DNA from: a virus | DNA length: 52,310 nt | Direction: 5' to 3' (one strand) | IMG/VR virus record: IMGVR_UViG_3300013113_000097 | Coordinates: 1-52,310 of that record | Shown: positions 49,454-52,310 of the stretch, piece by piece | Numbering within the stretch: position 1 is the stretch's first letter | Layout of the letters: every line of letters begins with the position of its first letter | The notes under the pieces: model-generated | What the model saw: the letters and a program-made list of their open reading frames with translations, nothing else | Told to the model about the DNA's origin: nothing | The model's database searches: none | Made by a program: the position numbers and the translations under genes

Positions 49454-49645
49454 GATAGCTCCTTGGTTATAACTGCTATATCTTCACGCGTTGTGAGATT
49501 TGCGACCTACTTAGGTTTAGTTAGCAGTTCTTTCTATAATTACATTCCTAGCTCGACAGCGTTTAGGTGGTACTCGTGGCGAATGCCTCTTATAGAGTTA
49601 GTTAATAAGGTAGGGCTGTTTACTTGCACCCTAACAAGTCACTCA

Positions 49646-49729
49646 TCATGAAGAAACTAATAGAAATAACATGAACGATACAGCAATGAAGGTTATGAAT
49701 ATTACCGCTTCATATATTTTGTACATCAT
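49646..49729 (-). CDS. Tiny membrane protein, 27 aa
   Basis: ATG 49729 overlaps the stop of the upstream gene (ATGATG context), suggesting coupled translation. The product is almost wholly hydrophobic after a short start (IYEAVIFITFIAVSFMLFLL). It is very short, and the case rests on coupling and on the presence of similar tiny membrane genes nearby, so I hold it with less confidence. Confidence 0.4.
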   Translation of the reverse strand: MMYKIYEAVIFITFIAVSFMLFLLVSS

Positions 49730-49977
49730 GCTTTCTTCTTAGGTCGACCAGCTTTCTTAAGAGCATGGGTCTTTCTGAACTCGTTTAAGTTATACTCTGT
49801 TTCTAATAGAGCAATCTCAACTGATTCGTCTAAAGCAGTATTAATAATTTTAAATGACTGCCTAGTCGTATGCTTAAGACCTTCATCACCAACTGTTAGA
49901 CTAACTAATTCAGCTGAATCTTGGACTGTCTGACCTAAAGCTCCGATGGTATTACCAATGACTTTAAATATTTGCAT
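49726..49977 (-). CDS. Early small protein with basic C-terminus, 83 aa
   Basis: An 83-residue protein starting after ACAGGAG. It is mostly helical (GNTIGALGQTVQDSAELVSL, then SFKIINTALDESVEIALLET), ending in a basic AT-hook-like sequence (KKAGRPKKKA). The GRP core flanked by Lys is the minor-groove-binding element of AT-hooks, which would suit an AT-rich genome. It probably binds DNA early in infection; the function is otherwise unknown. The gene ends by overlapping a tiny membrane gene. Confidence 0.6.
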   Translation of the reverse strand: MQIFKVIGNTIGALGQTVQDSAELVSLTVGDEGLKHTTRQSFKIINTALDESVEIALLETEYNLNEFRKTHALKKAGRPKKKA

Positions 49978-50090
49978 TTTATTCTCCTGTGATTAAATTG
50001 ATAAATGATAAATCTCATATGAGACCACAACTGCGACCGCAGAGGATGACAGTGACTATCATGTGACTACTGTGTAATGTGTAAAAGTGT

Positions 50091-50132
50091 AAAAAATAAA
50101 CAAGGGAAACCCCGTTGTTTGGGGTTCCCTTG
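50091..50132 (-). terminator. Intrinsic terminator of the first leftward early gene
   Basis: A 12-bp stem with one bulged A (50101-50113 with 50121-50132) and loop GTTGTTT is followed on the minus strand by TTTATTTTTT (plus-strand A-rich 50091-50100). It lies 15 bases after the stop of the leftmost-reading early gene. GC-rich stem and T tract make it a clear Rho-independent terminator. Confidence 0.85.
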
Positions 50133-50146
50133 GTAACGATGGATCG

Positions 50147-50386
50147 TTAGACTTTAATGTCAAACTCTGAATCCTCGTCATCCTCAGCATCTGGATCATA
50201 CGCAGGTCTTTGTGACATCGTTACCTGGTTGGTCGCGATAAGATGCAAGATGTTATCTTCGATTTGGCGGTATTTCTTTGCATTCAATTCATCAAGTGCA
50301 TTAAAGTGACCAACCAGTTGATTACCTAAGAAAACTTCATTGACTTTTAGGCGTTCATTATTGCGTTCATAAGCTTTACGTTTCAT
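50147..50386 (-). CDS. First leftward early gene, 79 aa
   Basis: I start it at ATG 50386, after TGGAGA; an in-frame start at 50398 is possible. The 79-residue product has a very basic N-terminus (MKRKAYERNNERLKVNEVFL), a helical middle (QLVGHFNALDELNAKKYRQI) and an acidic tail (DPDAEDDEDSEFDIKV). It is the first gene leftward from the divergent control region and has its own terminator, so it is probably expressed strongly and immediately on infection. Host-takeover function is plausible but nothing in the sequence identifies it. Confidence 0.65.
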   Translation of the reverse strand: MKRKAYERNNERLKVNEVFLGNQLVGHFNALDELNAKKYRQIEDNILHLIATNQVTMSQRPAYDPDAEDDEDSEFDIKV

Positions 50387-50454
50387 ATTATTCTCCATTG
50401 ATTATAAAAGTTTTATTTGGTAACAAGTACCACAATGACGCCAGTCATCATAAG

Positions 50455-50546
50455 TTTGACTGCGATATAGTGAACGGACACACTGAATACGATAAAAAAT
50501 AAAGATAGTTAATGACAGTACATAGGGGGGGTATATCGCAGTCAAA
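50455..50546. repeat. 15-bp perfect inverted repeat
   Basis: TTTGACTGCGATATA at 50455-50469 is repeated in inverted form at 50532-50546, with 62 bases between. The second arm follows directly on the seven-G run. The exact match over 15 bases is unlikely by chance. It may be a regulator-binding pair, an origin element or a cruciform. Confidence 0.7.
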
Positions 50547-50659
50547 GTCTGACAACCTAAGTTTACTTGACTCGTAGTAAATTATGTAATTTTTCTATAG
50601 GCAAAAATAGCACACTTAGTCCCTGGGATCTTTAACGCTATTCTATGCGACAAGCTGTA

Positions 50660-50675
50660 GTTGGCGGTAGCCAAC
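50660..50675 (+). other. Hairpin with GGTA loop in control region
   Basis: GTTGGC-GGTA-GCCAAC forms a 6-bp stem. It is flanked at longer range by CTGTAG (50655-50660) and CTACAG (50722-50727), which could close a larger fold and would share one base with the inner stem. It may be part of a short structured RNA or a variant promoter hairpin, but the four-base loop differs from the GGA triloops elsewhere. Confidence 0.4.
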
Positions 50676-50759
50676 GGAGGCTTGGAGCTATATAAAAAGA
50701 TATCTCTTAAGAAGGGAAGCGCTACAGACCCTATTCCAACAACACCGAGGTTGACCTGA

Positions 50760-50806
50760 GAGTTAACTTTTGTAGTTTAAAAGTTATCTGTGGAGTTAAC
50801 TTTTGT
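50760..50806 (+). repeat. Two 14-base direct repeats, operator candidates
   Basis: GAGTTAACTTTTGT occurs at 50760-50773 and again at 50793-50806, a 33-base period that is close to three helical turns, so both copies face the same side of the helix. They lie just upstream of a promoter and of a winged-helix gene. They are probably operator or iteron sites for that protein. Confidence 0.65.
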
Positions 50807-50813
50807 TAATTAG

Positions 50814-50843
50814 TTTACTTGCTAGGGGATATTGTGTTATACT
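50814..50843 (+). promoter_or_regulatory. Host sigma-70-type promoter for the winged-helix gene
   Basis: TTTACT (50814-50819), an 18-base spacer and TATACT (50838-50843), with TGT before it giving an extended -10. The -10 region is flanked by AGGGGA (50824-50829) and TCCCCT (50844-50849), a 6-bp inverted repeat that could be an operator covering the -10. The start codon follows 32 bases later. The promoter would be read by host polymerase and overlaps the possible regulatory repeats. Confidence 0.65.
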
Positions 50844-50875
50844 TCCCCTGTTGAGTGTACTTTTCAGGGAGAACA

Positions 50876-51241
50876 ATGCAGACACCGTATACTGCAGGCT
50901 GGGCAAAGATACCTTTAGACAATCTGTTGATAGTTAACGAGCTAATCGGCTCGTCTTCTATCTTCAGTGTTTACTGTTGCATGTTTAGGAAGTTACCGTT
51001 GAACGGGGACAATATATGCAATATAACACAAGCAGAGATATGCGAGACGTTGGGCATTAAAAAGAGCTATGCGTCACGTTCTGTTAAAAGGTTAATCGAT
51101 TTAAAGGTCATAGCTAAACATTCAAGTAAACACTATATGCTGAATCCTCAGTATACAATCCGTAATAGTAACGATGACTATTTTAGTTTAATGAACAAGT
51201 TTGAGAAGTTGGTCAAGGAGGACGAACATGCAGACAGCTGA
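50876..51241 (+). CDS. RepL-like winged-helix DNA-binding protein, 121 aa
   Basis: Started at ATG 50876, after CAGGGAG. The domain begins with a helical segment (FSVYCCMFRKLPLNGDNICN). A helix-turn-helix follows (ITQAEICETLGIKKSYASRS, VKRLIDLKVIAKHSS), and then a wing with the HYMLNPQYTI motif. The final hYxxNPxh element after a winged helix is typical of RepL-type plasmid replication proteins and related phage regulators. Its promoter carries direct repeats and an inverted repeat, suggesting autoregulation. It could be a transcription regulator or a replication initiator for the adjacent control region. The end overlaps the next gene by 14 bases. Confidence 0.7.
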   Translation: MQTPYTAGWAKIPLDNLLIVNELIGSSSIFSVYCCMFRKLPLNGDNICNITQAEICETLGIKKSYASRSVKRLIDLKVIAKHSSKHYMLNPQYTIRNSNDDYFSLMNKFEKLVKEDEHADS

Positions 51242-51551
51242 TAAACAACACTTTATTATTGTAGGCTACGAGCTGGGGGCGGGGTTGTCGGAGGGCAACC
51301 TGCACGAGACTGTAGATATAGTATGTGACTGTCTCCATCCAGATAACACTGTTGATGATGCAATTGAAGATAGAATGTCTAAAAAAGACATTAAAGAACT
51401 AATAGATCAACAATTTATAAAACGAAGAGATGATTGCTATATTGCCAACCCTTTGTTACTATACTGCGTTGATGACGATTATTTTTTAGATGAAAAGCGA
51501 TACGCTGCGCAAATTAAAGCGGCAAAGCTATATTACGGGATTGAGCGATAA
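51228..51551 (+). CDS. Second winged-helix protein, related to its upstream neighbour, 107 aa
   Basis: Started at ATG 51228, after a strong AAGGAGG. The C-terminal half aligns with the preceding protein: ELIDQQFIKRRDD, then CYIANPLLLY, then DDDYF, against RLIDLKVIAKHSS, HYMLNPQYTI and NDDYF. The pair therefore probably arose by duplication. The first codons include a GC-rich patch (51265-51312) unlike the surrounding DNA. The N-terminus has a GAGLSEGNLHETVDI stretch. It is probably a DNA-binding partner or antagonist of the first protein. Confidence 0.6.
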   Translation: MQTADKQHFIIVGYELGAGLSEGNLHETVDIVCDCLHPDNTVDDAIEDRMSKKDIKELIDQQFIKRRDDCYIANPLLLYCVDDDYFLDEKRYAAQIKAAKLYYGIER

Positions 51552-52291
51552 TGGATTTAGTTAAGAAAGATAATGGGGCAGTACTAACAAAAGAACAGCT
51601 ACAAGCTAGCATGCCTAAGAAGTTTCGTCACAATGTGACAGATGAGATGATAGATTTCATTAATAGTACAGAAGGCGATGAGTTTAGAGACATCTACAAA
51701 GAAAACCTGGTTGGGTTTGCTGATGTGATTGAAAGCGGGCGTTATAAGATGTTAGATTATGTTAACGCTGTTAAGTTTGTTAGTTATAAGTTAATCGGGG
51801 ACTCTAATACGATAGCTTACGCTAAAACGTTTCCTGACCGTTATCAGAGATTAGTAGATAAGAATACGCCTATGAAAACGATTGCATCGTTTTCTACGGC
51901 TTATAACAAGGGAGACCTTGTACATAAGATTTTAGAAAGGACTTTGGTGCCTGTTCATATTCTTAATATGGATATACATCAAGAGGCGATTAATACTCAG
52001 GCAGAGCTCATGCGCACTGCTAAAAGCGAGACCGTGCGTCAAAAGGCTGCCGAGTGCTTAATCACACAACTGAAAGCGCCAGAGGCTGCAAAGATAGAAG
52101 TTGACGTTAGTTATAGCAATTCATCTATCGATGAGCTCCGTGAGACTACTAGGGCGTTAGCGCAACAACAATTGAAGATGATACAAAGTGGTGCAGTAAC
52201 AGCAGAGCACGTTGCGCAGAGTGACATTATTGCTAGGAAACAGAATAGTGTCGAAACTGAATATGAGGAGATATCGAATGAAAATTCTTAA
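51551..52291 (+). CDS. Putative small terminase subunit
   Basis: A 246-residue protein overlapping the preceding stop (TAATGG). The middle shows RYKMLDYVNAVKFVSYKLIG, then AYAKTFPDRYQRLVDKN, TAYNKGDLVHKILERTLVPV and MRTAKSETVRQKAAECLITQ. I recognise this order from proteins annotated as small terminase or DNA maturase subunits beside large terminase in podoviruses. Small terminases bind viral DNA and recruit the large motor subunit. The C-terminus is a Gln- and Glu-rich helix. The large subunit is not in the window and should follow to the right, consistent with N4-like order. Confidence 0.6.
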   Translation: MDLVKKDNGAVLTKEQLQASMPKKFRHNVTDEMIDFINSTEGDEFRDIYKENLVGFADVIESGRYKMLDYVNAVKFVSYKLIGDSNTIAYAKTFPDRYQRLVDKNTPMKTIASFSTAYNKGDLVHKILERTLVPVHILNMDIHQEAINTQAELMRTAKSETVRQKAAECLITQLKAPEAAKIEVDVSYSNSSIDELRETTRALAQQQLKMIQSGAVTAEHVAQSDIIARKQNSVETEYEEISNENS

Positions 52292-52310
52292 TATAGTATT
52301 ACTAGCACTG
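52278..52310 (+). CDS. Start of a gene cut by the window edge
   Basis: ATG 52278 follows GAGGAGATATCG and overlaps the end of the preceding gene by 14 bases. Only 11 codons are visible (MKILNIVLLAL), reading like the beginning of a signal peptide or membrane anchor. It could encode a small exported protein. Too little is present to say more. Confidence 0.5.
   Translation, partial: MKILNIVLLAL

Larger units (their letters stand above)
50387..50875. promoter_or_regulatory. Divergent control region between leftward and rightward genes
   Basis: About 490 bases without a credible gene, from which transcription diverges. It contains a 15-bp inverted repeat with 62-base spacing, a run of seven G at 50525-50531 (striking in this AT-rich DNA), a 6-bp hairpin with GGTA loop at 50660, two 14-base direct repeats and a host-type promoter, each listed separately. 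Such a mix is typical of an early promoter cluster and possibly an origin of replication. Nearby wHTH genes could encode its regulators. Confidence 0.6.

Noticed and set aside
49463-49651. Plus-strand frame of 62 residues in the early region
   Set aside because: It runs against leftward early genes and overlaps a better tiny minus-strand gene. The sequence is better explained as structured leader DNA.
50660-50675. GTTGGC-GGTA-GCCAAC as a third vRNAP promoter hairpin
   Set aside because: The loop has four bases, not three, and the sequence differs from the two GGA triloops. It is kept only as an unexplained hairpin.
50876-51241. Evidence for a plasmid-like or temperate life style from the RepL-like protein
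   Set aside because: No integrase, partition genes or lysogeny repressor system is present, and the rest of the gene set is that of a virulent N4-like phage.
1-52310. Search for tRNA genes, CRISPR arrays and insertion sequences
   Set aside because: No cloverleaf, regularly spaced repeat array or transposase was recognised by eye. A tRNA scan and repeat finder would settle this.

Overview
This window is a 52 kb piece of a lytic podovirus related to Escherichia phage N4 (family Schitoviridae). The call rests on a set of genes in N4 order: a phage-type RNA polymerase resembling N4 RNAP II, an SF1 helicase, a MoxR-like ATPase with a VWA protein, a family A DNA polymerase, a PD-(D/E)XK nuclease, a large primase, a RecA-like ATPase and an SSB-like protein. 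Facing them are a giant virion RNA polymerase, internal proteins, the major capsid protein, a scaffold-like protein and a portal. The DNA is very AT-rich (about one third G+C by eye), so the host is probably an AT-rich, perhaps marine, Gram-negative bacterium. The host cannot be named from the sequence. No tRNA, rRNA, CRISPR array, integrase or insertion sequence was seen. The large terminase is absent and presumably lies outside the window, between its right and left ends.

Layout. (1) 1-3834, plus strand: tail-associated genes, a lysis-like group of small membrane proteins and a DUF1353-like protein. (2) 3834-18012, plus strand: virion genes, namely portal, small structural protein, scaffold-like protein, capsid, neck-like protein, a run of small exported or membrane-anchored proteins, a 1022-residue Gly-rich protein and two internal-virion-type proteins. 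(3) 18017-29977, plus strand: a 3986-residue virion RNA polymerase. It carries recognisable T/DxxGR-like, A, B and C motifs, followed by two HExxH metallopeptidase-like modules. (4) 29970-46508, minus strand: SSB, small basic proteins, RusA-like and SNase-like nucleases, and the replication operon. (5) 46681-50386, minus strand: RNAP II and early small genes, separated by structured leaders. (6) 50387-50875: a divergent control region with inverted and direct repeats and a host-type promoter. (7) 50876-52310, plus strand: two related winged-helix proteins, a small-terminase-like gene and the first codons of another gene.

How it probably works, by analogy with N4: the virion polymerase enters the cell with the DNA and starts early transcription at hairpin promoters. 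Two hairpins with 6-bp stems and GGA triloops lie upstream of the replication operon and of the SSB gene. The phage RNAP II then transcribes middle genes. Host sigma-70 polymerase, helped by phage SSB, transcribes late genes, and an extended -10 element sits before the capsid operon. The points most worth following up are the tandem metallopeptidase modules in the virion polymerase, the single-chain RNAP II, the exported-protein cassette, the divergent control region and an anti-sigma-like small protein.
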